A stretch of DNA of 64,000 nt from Thiomicrorhabdus sp. ZW0627 (lineage in GTDB: Bacteria; Pseudomonadota; Gammaproteobacteria; Thiomicrospirales; Thiomicrospiraceae), in the NCBI RefSeq assembly GCF_029767005.1, contig NZ_JARUQR010000001.1:1202258-1266257 (forward strand). The letters run 5' to 3'. The number at the start of each line of letters is the position of its first letter. Positions within the stretch are counted from its first letter, which is position 1. Positions 1 through 11,587 of this stretch are shown in pieces. Made by a program: the position numbers and the translations under genes. The notes under the pieces are model-generated. The model was not told the DNA's origin and ran no database searches. It saw only the letters and a program-made list of their open reading frames with translations.

Positions 1-2148
1 CAAAAGCTTGGTTGCCAAAAAACTCTCAAAACTGATCGTGTTGATCCATTTATCCTCCAATCCCCGATGAAGCTTGGCAGCAAGCCTGAATTCACTGGCA
101 GCTTGAAGGTCGGACTGATAATCCGGTAAAGGTTCGGTGATTTCCAGCTTTAGTTTTGCCTTTCGGCTCAACAGTTTTTTCACCATCCCCGTTCCTACCA
201 ACGAGGTCGCATAATACTCAACCTGATCGATATTAATTTCATCAATCAATTGCACCAAAGTCTTGGCTGCGCCCAGAAAAACGACATGGTTAGGCCGTTT
301 TATCTTGAGATTAGCAACACTCTCCTTCAGAGTGTCTGAATGGTAGATAACACTCTCTGCTCCTCTGATCGTATGACAAACATCGCTCATCTGTCCGGCC
401 AGCCTTCCATGGGGAATAAAGCAAACCGTCCTGCCATTCTTCTCTCTTAACTTAGCCGCAATCGAAGACAACTCCTCTTTAAAACCCGGTTTGAAGTTAT
501 AGACCTGTTTAGCCAAGATATTTCGCAACTGGTCACAACCATTGAATGGCGCCAAAATCGGAATATCCGAGTTCCGTGTATGCTTAAGAAACTCTTCCGT
601 CTTGATAATCGGGAAAGTCGGACCGACAACCGCCAAAGTATTCTCGCTTAACTTATTGAACCCCTTAGCAAACACCTCCAGTTCCGACTGGTCATCCAGA
701 AATTCCAGCCCCAACTTCAAATCAGGATACTGTCTAAGGTGCGCTTCAAAAGCGAGCTCCGCTCCGACTTTATGGCTTTCGCCAATGAACGAGAACCGAC
801 CACTAAGAGGTAATATAAAACTTAATAAATGCTCTGCCTCGACATCCCGTTTCGATAGAACGACTTTCCTTTCCTTAGGTTCAGGCTTCTCCTCAACGGC
901 CCCGTTAGGGGCCATACTAACCTGCTCGGGCTCTGACAGATTACCGCCTTCTGAACAGACGGTATCCGTAGGGATTTTTTTCAGTTTCTTGACGATCAAT
1001 GCCTCGATTTCTGAAAACGGGATTGGCTTTGAATAAAGAAAGCCTTGCACGATCTGGCAGCCCATCGATCGTAACAACTCTTCCGTTGCGGAATCCTCAA
1101 CACCCTCCGCAACCACATCCAAATCCAATTCACGACACATGTTGATGGTGTTTCTAATCAGGACTTTGGATTTATCATTATTTTTGAGGCCAAACACAAA
1201 CGTTCTGTCGATTTTCAACTCGGTCGCGGGCAGACGCTTGATCTGATCCAAAACGGCATTTCCAGTGCCAAAATCGTCGATTGAAACCTTGAACCCGCGC
1301 AGACGAAGGCGCCCGAGAACTTCCATAGCATTGGAGTAAGAGAGGATTTCCTGCGTCTCGGTTACTTCAAGAATAATTTTGCTGGTGGAAATATCATACT
1401 GCCTTGCCTTTTCCAGAATCCAGTCCACAAAACCAAGATCCTGAAGATCATCGCTCGACAGATTCACGGAAAGCGTCAATTTCGCATGCTCTTTGAGCAA
1501 CTCCTTGAATTCGGAAAACGCACGTTCGATCACGGTTTTGGTCAAGTCATGAATAATATGACTCTGCTCGGCCACGCTGATAAAACGGTCAGGATAAATG
1601 AGTTCCCCGTCTTCGGCCTGGATACGCACCAAGGCTTCCATGCCAACCAAACGATGGGAAATGAGATCGACTTGAGGCTGATAGTGCACCACAACCCTCT
1701 GTTGCGCCAAGGCTTCTTTAATCTGCTCTTCCGTCAAACTGGACAACGGATCAAGGATCACCTTAGATTCCAACTGAAGATCTTGCGCCCGACTGATTAT
1801 CTGTTCGATGTCATCCACACGAAAAGGTTTATTCAGGTGATCAAGCACCTTTAAATTGTGCTCGGTCGCCAATTCCCTGGCTGTATTCAAGATGGCATTG
1901 TCCATTCCGCTCATCAAAACCACATAGCCGGAAAAGCTGCGTTCGGACAATTCTCGAAGCACCTCAATGCCGTCTTTCTCCGGCATCATCAAATCCAGAA
2001 AAATCAAACTGTATTGGTTAACGTCGGTATCGTCCAAATCGTTCGGATTGGAAAGACTGTCCGCCTCCACATCCATTAAATCGGCCGTGGACTCAATCAC
2101 ACCAGATACATCGATTTCATCATCGACAGTCAGAATCTTAATTTCCAT
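1..2148 (-). CDS. REC-EAL response regulator with C-terminal periplasmic-binding-protein-like domain (partial)
   Basis: The gene is cut by the left edge, leaving 716 residues without a stop. Residues 1-120 form a CheY-like receiver with acidic pair D9/D10, phosphoacceptor D52 and K107. Residues 145-385 form an EAL phosphodiesterase with intact EAL (171-173), SVNLSS, EVTE, DDFGTG (291-296) and AEGVE (347-351) motifs, so c-di-GMP hydrolysis is likely. A PEPKE-rich linker (about 390-440) leads to a domain beginning LLSFILPLSGRFSFIGE, which reads like a LivK/ANF-type type I periplasmic binding protein. I see no signal peptide or membrane helix, so this domain should be cytoplasmic, which is odd. 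The gene follows the hybrid kinase gene by 34 bp and is probably its output partner. The ATG at 2148 is the first in frame; its Shine-Dalgarno is weak. The REC and EAL calls are firm, the third domain fairly so. Confidence 0.85.
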   Translation of the reverse strand, partial: MEIKILTVDDEIDVSGVIESTADLMDVEADSLSNPNDLDDTDVNQYSLIFLDLMMPEKDGIEVLRELSERSFSGYVVLMSGMDNAILNTARELATEHNLKVLDHLNKPFRVDDIEQIISRAQDLQLESKVILDPLSSLTEEQIKEALAQQRVVVHYQPQVDLISHRLVGMEALVRIQAEDGELIYPDRFISVAEQSHIIHDLTKTVIERAFSEFKELLKEHAKLTLSVNLSSDDLQDLGFVDWILEKARQYDISTSKIILEVTETQEILSYSNAMEVLGRLRLRGFKVSIDDFGTGNAVLDQIKRLPATELKIDRTFVFGLKNNDKSKVLIRNTINMCRELDLDVVAEGVEDSATEELLRSMGCQIVQGFLYSKPIPFSEIEALIVKKLKKIPTDTVCSEGGNLSEPEQVSMAPNGAVEEKPEPKERKVVLSKRDVEAEHLLSFILPLSGRFSFIGESHKVGAELAFEAHLRQYPDLKLGLEFLDDQSELEVFAKGFNKLSENTLAVVGPTFPIIKTEEFLKHTRNSDIPILAPFNGCDQLRNILAKQVYNFKPGFKEELSSIAAKLREKNGRTVCFIPHGRLAGQMSDVCHTIRGAESVIYHSDTLKESVANLKIKRPNHVVFLGAAKTLVQLIDEINIDQVEYYATSLVGTGMVKKLLSRKAKLKLEITEPLPDYQSDLQAASEFRLAAKLHRGLEDKWINTISFESFLATKLL

Positions 2149-2182
2149 ATGTCTGTTTTCTTAACTAAATCCAAATTTAATG

Positions 2183-5100
2183 TCACGAATTCGATTTTGA
2201 TTTCTCGATCTCACGCTTCACCAAAGCCAATAACTCATTTTTACGATAAGGCTTATTCAACAACACCAAATCCTGTTTGAAATGATGAGTATGTTGCAAA
2301 GCCTCCTGAGGGAATCCTGAGCTGAAAACCACCGGCAGGCCGGGATAGCGGTCCTGTATCTTCAACGCCAACTCAAAACCGTTCTCTCCTGGCATTACAA
2401 TGTCGGTAACCACCAGGTCGAATGTCTCAGTTTCAAGCACTTGCAAGGCGCTTTCCGCATCCCTTGCGGTAAACACTTCATAACCCGCACTCCCCAGATA
2501 TTCCATCGCCAGCTTTCTCAAATCGGGCTCGTCATCCACCAGAAGAATTTTGCCGGTTCCGCTCAAGTCATCCATCGACACATTCTTTTTGCTTGGAGAA
2601 CTTAGTTTAACCGTTTGGCCCTTGCCGTCTTCATCCGGGACATAACGAGGCAACAAAATTCTAAAGGTTGTACCAATGCCTTGTTCAGAGTAGACCTTTA
2701 GATAGCCATTGGACTGTTTCACGAATCCAAACACCATCGACAACCCCAATCCGGTTCCCTTATGTTTCGGTTTGGTCGTGAAGAACGGCTCAAACACCCG
2801 TTCAAGATTTTCCGAGGAAATCCCTGTTCCAGTGTCCGAAAAAGCGATCGAAACATAATCCCCTTCCGGAATCTCAACACCAAGGAATTCCAGGTTCTCA
2901 TCTTCGATTGTGGCATTCTCGACCGTAATATAGATATTTCCTCCATCCGGCATGGCATCCTTGGCATTGGTTGCCAAGTTGATTAAAGCGGAGGTCAACT
3001 CCTCAACATCGACTACCGTTTGCCACAGGTCATCATCAACATTGACATGAATGTCTACCATCTTGCCACTGGCCGATTCGATGATGCTCAGCTCGTCCCG
3101 GATTAACTCACCCACATCCACCAGTTGCGGCATCAAAGCCTGTTTACGGGCAAATGCCAACAACCGTTTGGTCAATTTGCTTGCTTTCAAAGCTGCATTC
3201 AGGGAAACCTCAAGCTTTTCTCGCAACTTATCAACGGCCTCCGGTTTCTTGTCCAAAATCACATTGGCCAAATCCAGATTTCCGATGATCGCCGTAAGCA
3301 GGTTATTGAAGTCGTGAGCGATTCCTCCGGTCAATTGTCCCAGCGCATCCATTTTCTGACTTTGCTTGAGGTGACCTTCAAGCTTTTTCCGATCACTGAT
3401 GTCACGCACGATACTGATAATTTCAAGATCCCCGTTCTGCCTGACAGGACTCAAACTGATTTCCGCATAGAATTTTCGCCCGCTTTTGGTTTCAGCTACG
3501 ATGTCCGGTCGGTCAGACATGGTTCTCTGCTCAGGAGACTTCTGATACCCCTTTCTCAACCCTTTATGGGAAGCGCGATAAGGATGGGGAACCAGGTCTT
3601 CCACGGTACTCTGCAAGAATTCCTCCTGACTGAGTTCAAACATCTCCTGCGCTTTTTTGTTGGTTAACAGGATTTCGCCCTCAGCATTGGTGACCAAAAT
3701 GGCATCCGGTGCCGCATCCAGAAGATGACGTACTTTTTGCTCGTTTTCGATGATCTTTTCCTGCGCCAACTTAAGAGGCGTGAACTCTTTCATGATAATC
3801 GCCACCAGAGGTTCATCCTCCTCCATCTCATTTGGAATCAGAAGCCCCTGACGGTGAAAATACCTTTGTCCACCCTTGTCCTTAATCACTAATTCCGTCA
3901 AGTCCTTATCTTCATCCTTCACATAATATTTCCAAAGAAGGCGGCGGTCCTCGCCGGTATACAAGCCGACATCATTTTTCTCTGCATCGGTCAAATCCAT
4001 GGCGAGCAGGTCTTTAGCACTACGGTTCTTGGTATGGACTTCACCATTTGAACCAATGATCATGATGATATCCGGAGCGTGCTCAAAGAAAATCTCAATC
4101 ACGTTCTCCTGATACTGCGCCTTACGAATCAACTGTTGCTTTCTGCGCGATTCCAAGCCGACACCAAAGGAGATCAGTAAAACAATTCCCAACAATTCAA
4201 AAAACAGTGTGCGTATCTCGGGATCTTTGAACAACATCTCCCACCAGGGATTCGGCTTAGGACGGCTGACGAGCACATGTAAATTTGGGGTGCGGTTCAC
4301 CAACAAACTCAGATCGCTGACCAGCTTGACAGATTTAAAAGGCGTGACATAAGCGACAAACAGGTTCTGATCAGCTTCATGAACCACACCCTGAAAACGT
4401 GCGTTTTGTCGTAGTAAACGACCGGTCTCCGGTAGAAAGTTGGACAGATTGTTTCCTTTGTGCTCAAGCTGAGTCGCCCAAGGCATCTGACCTTTCGGCG
4501 CAATGACCCAATCCAATCTTTCGTCTAGCAACCAAATTTTTTGATCATCCTCCCGCCGAAGTTCCTTAAGCTGATCCAACATTACGTTAGCCAAAAAATT
4601 AAGCACCATGACCCCGATTTTATTTCCAGCATTATCGAACACCGGGGCAGACAGGCGAATCATCGGTTTCAAAGGGAGTTCGACCCTATTGTTCTCAACA
4701 TTCAAATCGAGGCGGGATATGGCGACGCCGCCTTTGGGAAGGGCGGCGGCATCGGAAAAGTAATAGCGGTCTTTTTTGTTCTGCAACGCTTTGCGTGGAA
4801 CCATCTCCACCTGCCCGTTTATACGATTGATCCGGATGCGTTCCTGCCCATCCATACCCAACAAACGAACTTGATCGATGCTGGGCTGCTTGCGGGCAAA
4901 CTCGAACAGAATGGATTGCAAGGTCGTCATATTGGCATTTTCGACATTACCAGAACGAGACAGGGTACTCGGAAGTTCTGACAAGAACCTGAGTTCGGTC
5001 ACAAGATACAGGATTCGATCGTCCAGAACTTTCTGGGCGGCCATCGCCAACCGTTCATTGTTAAGGTTATTCTTTTCTTCCTGTGACTGGGCGTTAATAT

Positions 5101-5194
5101 AAAGGTAGGATCCCAGAAACAGTAGCATGATGATAACACCGGCCGTCAAAGTGACTATTGCAAGTGAAATAAAACGGTGTAGGACAAGCTGCAT
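2183..5194 (-). CDS. Membrane hybrid sensor histidine kinase (Cache-like, PAS, PAS, HisKA, HATPase, REC)
   Basis: This 1003-residue protein has a membrane helix near residues 9-33, a periplasmic sensor of about 290 residues that resembles Cache domains, and a second helix near 329-346. Two PAS-like domains follow (about 362-475 and 483-600). The dimerisation helix carries GGIAHDFNN, with probable phosphorylated H627. The ATPase has the N box (N739/N743), DTGTGIS and GTGLGL. The C-terminal receiver has D887/D888, phosphoacceptor D931 and K981. Phosphate probably passes from H627 to D931 or to the receiver of the downstream REC-EAL protein. An SD (GAGGTGAG) precedes the ATG. The ligand cannot be told from the sequence. 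Confidence 0.9.
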   Translation of the reverse strand: MQLVLHRFISLAIVTLTAGVIIMLLFLGSYLYINAQSQEEKNNLNNERLAMAAQKVLDDRILYLVTELRFLSELPSTLSRSGNVENANMTTLQSILFEFARKQPSIDQVRLLGMDGQERIRINRINGQVEMVPRKALQNKKDRYYFSDAAALPKGGVAISRLDLNVENNRVELPLKPMIRLSAPVFDNAGNKIGVMVLNFLANVMLDQLKELRREDDQKIWLLDERLDWVIAPKGQMPWATQLEHKGNNLSNFLPETGRLLRQNARFQGVVHEADQNLFVAYVTPFKSVKLVSDLSLLVNRTPNLHVLVSRPKPNPWWEMLFKDPEIRTLFFELLGIVLLISFGVGLESRRKQQLIRKAQYQENVIEIFFEHAPDIIMIIGSNGEVHTKNRSAKDLLAMDLTDAEKNDVGLYTGEDRRLLWKYYVKDEDKDLTELVIKDKGGQRYFHRQGLLIPNEMEEDEPLVAIIMKEFTPLKLAQEKIIENEQKVRHLLDAAPDAILVTNAEGEILLTNKKAQEMFELSQEEFLQSTVEDLVPHPYRASHKGLRKGYQKSPEQRTMSDRPDIVAETKSGRKFYAEISLSPVRQNGDLEIISIVRDISDRKKLEGHLKQSQKMDALGQLTGGIAHDFNNLLTAIIGNLDLANVILDKKPEAVDKLREKLEVSLNAALKASKLTKRLLAFARKQALMPQLVDVGELIRDELSIIESASGKMVDIHVNVDDDLWQTVVDVEELTSALINLATNAKDAMPDGGNIYITVENATIEDENLEFLGVEIPEGDYVSIAFSDTGTGISSENLERVFEPFFTTKPKHKGTGLGLSMVFGFVKQSNGYLKVYSEQGIGTTFRILLPRYVPDEDGKGQTVKLSSPSKKNVSMDDLSGTGKILLVDDEPDLRKLAMEYLGSAGYEVFTARDAESALQVLETETFDLVVTDIVMPGENGFELALKIQDRYPGLPVVFSSGFPQEALQHTHHFKQDLVLLNKPYRKNELLALVKREIEKSKSNS

Positions 5195-5332
5195 CGCTCA
5201 CCTCTTTTGACTGTACTTGCAAACGATTATCAATAAACCTTACAAAAAATGCAATTAAAAAATCCTTAAGTTTCAACAATTAACGAACTTAATCACCCCA
5301 TAAGACAAACCGCTTCTTTCCTATAAAAACTA

Positions 5333-5344
5333 AACAGGCCTGTT
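5333..5344. repeat. AACAGGCCTGTT palindrome downstream of atpG
   Basis: Exact 12-bp palindrome 20 bp past the atpG stop. On the minus strand it is followed by a T-rich stretch, so it may help end the ATPase transcript, although the stem has no loop. It is one of 17 CAGGCCTG copies in the window. The rest of the 169-bp gap between atpG and the kinase gene shows nothing I recognise. Confidence 0.8.
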
Positions 5345-5363
5345 AAAATCCGAAATTTAGAAT

Positions 5364-6200
5364 TCAAACGGCCTTGATATCCGATTGATTGAGCAGAATG
5401 ACCTCGATCTCTTCGATGATCTCTTCCTGGCGCAGGGCATTGATCTTGAGAAACAATGCTTCGGTCTTCTTATCCAGATGGCGTGTCGCGTTTTCAAGAT
5501 GGCGAATCCGCAACTGGTTCTCGGTCAGCAGCGAACGGTTCAGAATGCGGTGCAACTCGTTGTTAAGATAAAAGTCCGTCAATTCCAGAAAGAAGTCTCT
5601 CGGCGGCATATTAATCATAGGCGGTGAGTCGAATGGCTTACCCGCGGAATCAAGCGAGGTAAACGGCGGTAACAGTTTTTCCACCGTCAATGCTTTGTCA
5701 GGTTCGTCATGATAGATCGCATAAAGCGAAAACGTCTCTTGATAACCCGACAGCACTTGCGACAGTGAAGCCACCACCTCTGTCACCTCTTCGGAAACAT
5801 CAGCCCCTTCGATGAAATCGCTTTCCAGTCCCTCTTCCTCCAGAACGGATTGAAGCTTACTGCCGATTGAAATCAAGTGAACCGCCGATTGCCCGGTTTC
5901 CGGAAACGCATTTTGCAGTTCCTGCACAACCTGTCCGTTGAAATCGCCACAAAATCCACGTCCCGATCCAACCAACAAAACTACTTTTAAACCCGCGTCG
6001 GTGACTGGACGGGTTTCGGAAAAAAACGCCAGGAAATCGGTCGCCATATCATCGATTGTCTTAGAAAGCGAAAAGACCGTTTCCATCGTCCGTTCCAGCT
6101 TATGCGCTTCCATATGGGCAAGGGTTTTCATGGAATGCATGATGTTCCGGATGTCATGGAGCTTCTCGCGATGAAGGTCTAGTTCATGACGCCGGGTCAT
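5364..6200 (-). CDS. atpG: N-ATPase gamma subunit
   Basis: This 278-residue protein is the central-stalk (gamma) subunit, which turns inside the alpha3beta3 ring and couples ion flow to ATP synthesis or hydrolysis. It is the last gene of the N-type ATPase operon, as in the usual order ending in F-A-G. It has the two long terminal helices of gamma (N-terminal [19 protein letters not shown]-terminal stretch ending [11 protein letters not shown]) and a divergent middle. The start at 6200 has a good SD (GGAGG, 6-nt spacing) and overlaps the atpA end by 17 bp, so translation is probably coupled. A longer reading frame back to 6227 lacks such a site. Confidence 0.88.
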   Translation of the reverse strand: MTRRHELDLHREKLHDIRNIMHSMKTLAHMEAHKLERTMETVFSLSKTIDDMATDFLAFFSETRPVTDAGLKVVLLVGSGRGFCGDFNGQVVQELQNAFPETGQSAVHLISIGSKLQSVLEEEGLESDFIEGADVSEEVTEVVASLSQVLSGYQETFSLYAIYHDEPDKALTVEKLLPPFTSLDSAGKPFDSPPMINMPPRDFFLELTDFYLNNELHRILNRSLLTENQLRIRHLENATRHLDKKTEALFLKINALRQEEIIEEIEVILLNQSDIKAV

Positions 6201-7698
6201 CGTCCGCCTCCGTATGCTCCTCGACATTCAGCCATCCCAAGAGATGAGTTCGCCACAATTCCCTCGGGCTATCCAGTTCCAATTCGGACTGACTCACTTT
6301 CGATGCCAGCGTTTCCATGACGCCAGGCAAGGCTTCGCGATCCATGTTCAAGAACATATCGTCATTGAAGGCGATCAACCAGGCCATCTGAAATTCGATA
6401 GGCAAAGGAGAAAGGTGATCCTGCTTGAGCAATTCGCGTAATATCCTTCCGCGTTGGATCGCACGCTCCATCGTGGCCTCAAGCCGCGCACCGAAACGGG
6501 TGAACGATTCCAGTTCCAGATATTGCAGATAACCAAATTTCATCCGTCCAGCTTCATCCTTGATCCTAGAGTGCTGAGCCTTCCCCCCGACCCTTGAAAC
6601 CGAGCGCCCGATGTCGATTGCTGGCCTGAAGCCGGAAACGAACAGTTCCCGGACGAGGTAGATCTGTCCGTCGGTGATTGAAATCAGATTCGTCGGAATG
6701 TAAGCGGCGATCTCACCCAATTGGGTTTCGATGATCGGCAAGGCGGTCATACTGCCACCGCCGTACTTCGGGTTGAGGCAAGTCGCTCTTTCCAGCAAAC
6801 GGGCGTGAAGATAGAAAATATCCCCCGGATAAGCTTCCCGACCGGGCGGACGTCTCAGCAACAGCGACAACTCGCGGTAGATTTTGGCATGAGTCGACAG
6901 ATCGTCGTAAATCACCAAAACATCCTTGCCCTGCTGCATCCAGAACTCCGCGATTGTACAGCCGGCAAACGGCGACAGGTACTGCAGCCCCGGCAAGGCG
7001 CTCGCTTCCGCCGTGACGATGGTGGTGTAATCCATAGCATCGTATTTTCGCAACAGCTCGATGGTGTTGAGCGTCGTGGAACGTTTCTGACCGATCAACA
7101 CATACACGCAATACACGTCTTTTCCGCGCTGATTGATGATTGTATCAATGGCAATCGCGCTCCTTCCTAAGCCTTCATCGCCGATAATCAATTGGCGCTG
7201 GCCTTTCCCGATCGGAATCAAAGTGTCGATGATTTTGTTGCCCGTATACAAAGGCTCATGCACCTTGTCACGTGCCACAATCGGAGGTGAGCGCCGCTCG
7301 ATCGGCTGTTTGACGGAGCCTGAAAGCTCTTCCCCTCCATCCAAAGGCAAGCCAAGCGGATCGACGATCCGTCCAAGCAGACTCTCCCCGACCGAAATAC
7401 TGACCGTCTGCTGGGTTCGGTAAACATTGTTGCCCGCAGTCAACTCCGGCGTTTCGTGAAGCAGGATGACTCCGACCAGTTCCTGGGTCAGTTCAAAAAT
7501 CAAACCGTGACTGCCGTCTTCGAACAAAACCGTTTCATCCATCATCGCCGAAGGCAGCCCTTTCACCCAACAAATACCGTCGCCAACCGACACCACGCTT
7601 CCCAGCTCGGAAAACCCGATCTCGGGGCGATACCCTTCCAGCCAGTCGTCTATAGGCCCGTTTTTTTGTCGGAATGAATCAGTCATTGATGTGCTCAT
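6184..7698 (-). CDS. atpA: N-ATPase alpha subunit with altered P-loop
   Basis: This 504-residue protein is the non-catalytic nucleotide-binding subunit of the F1 head. The family is clear from [14 protein letters not shown], the [11 protein letters not shown] stretch and the region ending [10 protein letters not shown]. Its P-loop reads GDEGLGRS (residues 173-180) where alpha subunits normally have GDRQTGKT, so the Walker A lysine is arginine (R179) and Thr is Ser. I checked this in the DNA. It suggests weak or altered nucleotide binding at the non-catalytic sites. The start is uncertain: ATG 7698 overlaps atpF by 20 bp with no clear SD, and a second ATG lies at 7686. Confidence 0.93.
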   Translation of the reverse strand: MSTSMTDSFRQKNGPIDDWLEGYRPEIGFSELGSVVSVGDGICWVKGLPSAMMDETVLFEDGSHGLIFELTQELVGVILLHETPELTAGNNVYRTQQTVSISVGESLLGRIVDPLGLPLDGGEELSGSVKQPIERRSPPIVARDKVHEPLYTGNKIIDTLIPIGKGQRQLIIGDEGLGRSAIAIDTIINQRGKDVYCVYVLIGQKRSTTLNTIELLRKYDAMDYTTIVTAEASALPGLQYLSPFAGCTIAEFWMQQGKDVLVIYDDLSTHAKIYRELSLLLRRPPGREAYPGDIFYLHARLLERATCLNPKYGGGSMTALPIIETQLGEIAAYIPTNLISITDGQIYLVRELFVSGFRPAIDIGRSVSRVGGKAQHSRIKDEAGRMKFGYLQYLELESFTRFGARLEATMERAIQRGRILRELLKQDHLSPLPIEFQMAWLIAFNDDMFLNMDREALPGVMETLASKVSQSELELDSPRELWRTHLLGWLNVEEHTEADDDPAS

Positions 7699-8434
7699 TG
7701 ATTATTTCGACATAGCCGTTCAGCTCATCCTGCAGATTTAACCCCAGCACCCAGTTTCCGAAATTGATGCGTAAACCGGCCAAGAGTTTCGAATCTTCCT
7801 GATAATCGACATTGATCGGATTTTTACAAATTTTGCCGAGTTCCGTCTCCAGTCGCTTACGCTGTTCCTGCTTCAAAGGATAGGCACTGATGACGGTCAT
7901 GTTTCCCGAAGCAATTTCACAGGCACGGTGCAGATTGGCGACCTGCTCATCCTCCAGACGACCGAATTGCTCCATGAACAGATTAAACAGATTCACTTCC
8001 ACTTCCGGTCCTGCCGCAGCGGACAACAGTTTCGAGGCGAACACGGCACTCTGCTCATACGCCTCGCGCCGATACCCCCTGAAAGCTTCCACTTCACGGT
8101 GCTCACGAACCGACGCCGCTTTCTCCTTCTCGCTGTCGATTTCGTCCTGTAACTGCTGAAGTCTTTTAGTACGTTCGTCCTGAATCTCTTCGAGCATCTT
8201 CTCCCTGAGTTGTTTTTTCTCCTGATTCCAATCGTTCAAGCGGTTTTGATACTCTTTCTCCAAAGCACTGGCATGGGCGTGCTCACGCTCGGTCTCGCTC
8301 AGCGTCTGTTCAATGGCATCTCGACGCTTGTTCAGCGCCGCCATCACCGGACGGTAAAGGAATCGTTTCAAGATCCACATCAACACCAGAAAGTTGAGGA
8401 TCTCCAGTACGAAAGTTGTCCAATTCAGTTCCAA
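7679..8434 (-). CDS. atpF: N-ATPase b/delta fusion subunit
   Basis: This 251-residue protein joins the membrane-anchored stator subunit b to a delta/OSCP-like C-terminal part. Residues 5-25 form one membrane helix ([20 protein letters not shown]). A long charged coiled coil follows to about residue 130, and the rest resembles delta, ending [19 protein letters not shown]. At 251 residues it is much longer than ordinary b (about 156). This fusion and the absence of a separate atpH are typical of N-ATPase operons. It holds the alpha3beta3 head still against the rotor. Confidence 0.9.
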   Translation of the reverse strand: MELNWTTFVLEILNFLVLMWILKRFLYRPVMAALNKRRDAIEQTLSETEREHAHASALEKEYQNRLNDWNQEKKQLREKMLEEIQDERTKRLQQLQDEIDSEKEKAASVREHREVEAFRGYRREAYEQSAVFASKLLSAAAGPEVEVNLFNLFMEQFGRLEDEQVANLHRACEIASGNMTVISAYPLKQEQRKRLETELGKICKNPINVDYQEDSKLLAGLRINFGNWVLGLNLQDELNGYVEIINEHIND

Positions 8435-8459
8435 AATCGCTTCTCCATTAAAAGGAAAA

Positions 8460-8729
<270 letters not shown>

Positions 8730-9419
8730 CTATTCCTTGTTTTTTTGTTCGTGAATTTGTTGTGATTGAAGGCCACTGGCAATGTAAACCAAAGCGAGTA
8801 TGCCGAAAATATAAGCTTGAACCAGCGCCTCCACAATGTGAAGCATCAATACGGGAACCGGCGCCAGAAACCCGGCCACCATAAGAATCAACAGAGCGGT
8901 CATCTCCAGGCTCATCATATTTCCGAACAAACGTACCGAAAGCGCAATGGTGCGTGAAATTTCACTGATGATATTGAACGGCACCAGCAATGGGCTTGGC
9001 CGGATAAAATGACGCAAATAGGCTTTGAATCCAAGAATACGGATGCCGAACCAGTGCACGGCGAAAAATACCATCACCGCCAGTCCGGCGGTGGCGGAGA
9101 AATCTCTCGTCGGAGAATGAAGCCCCGGAATCAGCCCGATCAAATTAGAGATCAGTATGAAAATCCATAAGCTACCGATAAACGGCGTCAACTGCTTGGC
9201 GTGATCGGGTGCCACCGAGGCCACGGCATCTTCGATGGTGCTCACCACCGCTTCGAGCACCGTCTGTATCCGACCCGGAGTGCGAGTCAAAGCTCGGGTC
9301 AGAAACCAGAAAACCACGCCCAACAGTACGGTGATGCCAAACGATGTCACCACGGTATCGGTGATCTCGAACGACCCGACGTGAAAAACGATTCCGATAT
9401 CCAATCCTGACTCTTGCAT
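8730..9419 (-). CDS. atpB: N-ATPase a subunit
   Basis: This 229-residue integral membrane stator subunit forms the two ion half-channels next to the c ring. The essential arginine lies in SVRLFGNMM, preceded by EISRTIAL. Several hydrophobic helices are visible (around residues 27-40, 85-100, 110-130 and 175-215). It lies 3 bp from atpE and 7 bp from atpQ, so it is within the same transcript. Confidence 0.93.
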   Translation of the reverse strand: MQESGLDIGIVFHVGSFEITDTVVTSFGITVLLGVVFWFLTRALTRTPGRIQTVLEAVVSTIEDAVASVAPDHAKQLTPFIGSLWIFILISNLIGLIPGLHSPTRDFSATAGLAVMVFFAVHWFGIRILGFKAYLRHFIRPSPLLVPFNIISEISRTIALSVRLFGNMMSLEMTALLILMVAGFLAPVPVLMLHIVEALVQAYIFGILALVYIASGLQSQQIHEQKNKE

Positions 9420-9426
9420 AAGATGG

Positions 9427-9702
9427 CTATACCCGTTTTATAAATAAAATCACATTCATCGCACCGATGAACACACCCGATAGAATCAGACTGATCGTCC
9501 AACTGAAAGAATAATCCCCCAGTTCCAGACTGTCCAACCAATTCCCCAGATAAGCACCGCCAATCACCGGTATGACAAACAGCAGACCGAGAACCCCCAG
9601 ATAAATCGTCTGTGCCAGCAACGTCGGCCGTTCCGTTTCCGCTTTTTTGATACGCCGAACCTGATCTTCGATCCGTTCTTCCAGGCGCTCTTCGTCCGTC
9701 AT
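9427..9702 (-). CDS. atpQ: N-ATPase accessory membrane protein AtpQ (ATPase gene 1 family)
   Basis: This 91-residue protein has a charged N-terminus (residues 1-25) and two membrane helices, with GGAYLGNWLD between them. That pattern fits the AtpI/ATPase gene 1 family and the AtpQ slot between atpC and atpB. AtpQ-type proteins are thought to aid ring assembly or ion supply. N-ATPase operons usually also have atpR here, but only 7 bp separate this gene from atpB, so atpR is absent. The call between AtpQ and AtpR rests on the GxxLGxWLD pattern. Confidence 0.75.
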   Translation of the reverse strand: MTDEERLEERIEDQVRRIKKAETERPTLLAQTIYLGVLGLLFVIPVIGGAYLGNWLDSLELGDYSFSWTISLILSGVFIGAMNVILFIKRV

Positions 9703-9708
9703 ATCCCT

Positions 9709-10110
9709 TCAAGCTCCCGGTGTGTTCATTTCCCACAAACGTTTAAGCACTTCTTCTTCCATACGCCTGAAACTGTGTTTCTGGCGGGATAGCAGCACCT
9801 CTTCCTTCTGCATCTTTTCATGCAGAACATGACTGATTTTCGTGTAATCCGCATCCACCGCAAAACGCCTTGTCGTCAAGGTGAGCGTGTCATCCACAAA
9901 ATAAAGCAACGCCCCCGGTGTAGCGACATATCGCCAATCCTCTCCTTCCACCTGAAACCGAGACAACCCCATGACAAGCGATGTCATCATTCGGATGTGG
10001 CCTGACAGGATTCCGAAACTGCCGGTCGGGTCTTCGCCGACGAATGAACGAACTTCATCGAACACCTGCCTCTGCCCCGGGCTTTGGATGACCAACGAGA
10101 AATGCCTCAT
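9709..10110 (-). CDS. atpC: N-ATPase epsilon subunit
   Basis: This 133-residue protein is the rotor-foot (epsilon) subunit. The N-terminal beta-sandwich is recognisable from GSFGILSGHIRMMTSL and the following TPGALLYFVDD; the C-terminal helices are short and charged. It lies directly after atpD with a 10-bp gap. The ATG at 10110 has an SD (GAGG, 8-nt spacing). A longer frame to 10197 would overlap atpD by 77 bp and add residues foreign to the family. Confidence 0.85.
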   Translation of the reverse strand: MRHFSLVIQSPGQRQVFDEVRSFVGEDPTGSFGILSGHIRMMTSLVMGLSRFQVEGEDWRYVATPGALLYFVDDTLTLTTRRFAVDADYTKISHVLHEKMQKEEVLLSRQKHSFRRMEEEVLKRLWEMNTPGA

Positions 10111-10120
10111 TCCGAATACC

Positions 10121-11565
<1,445 letters not shown>

Positions 11566-11587
11566 ATACCTTACAGATAAGATCAAT

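Noticed and set aside
3125..3667. Long open frame antisense to the hybrid kinase gene
   Set aside because: It shows no family likeness and lies wholly within a well-supported gene on the other strand; codon shadow.
9347..9736. A 129-codon frame over the atpQ/atpB junction that might have been atpR
   Set aside because: It is low-complexity, Gly/Arg/Ser-rich and has no membrane helices, so it is an out-of-frame reading of atpQ and atpB.
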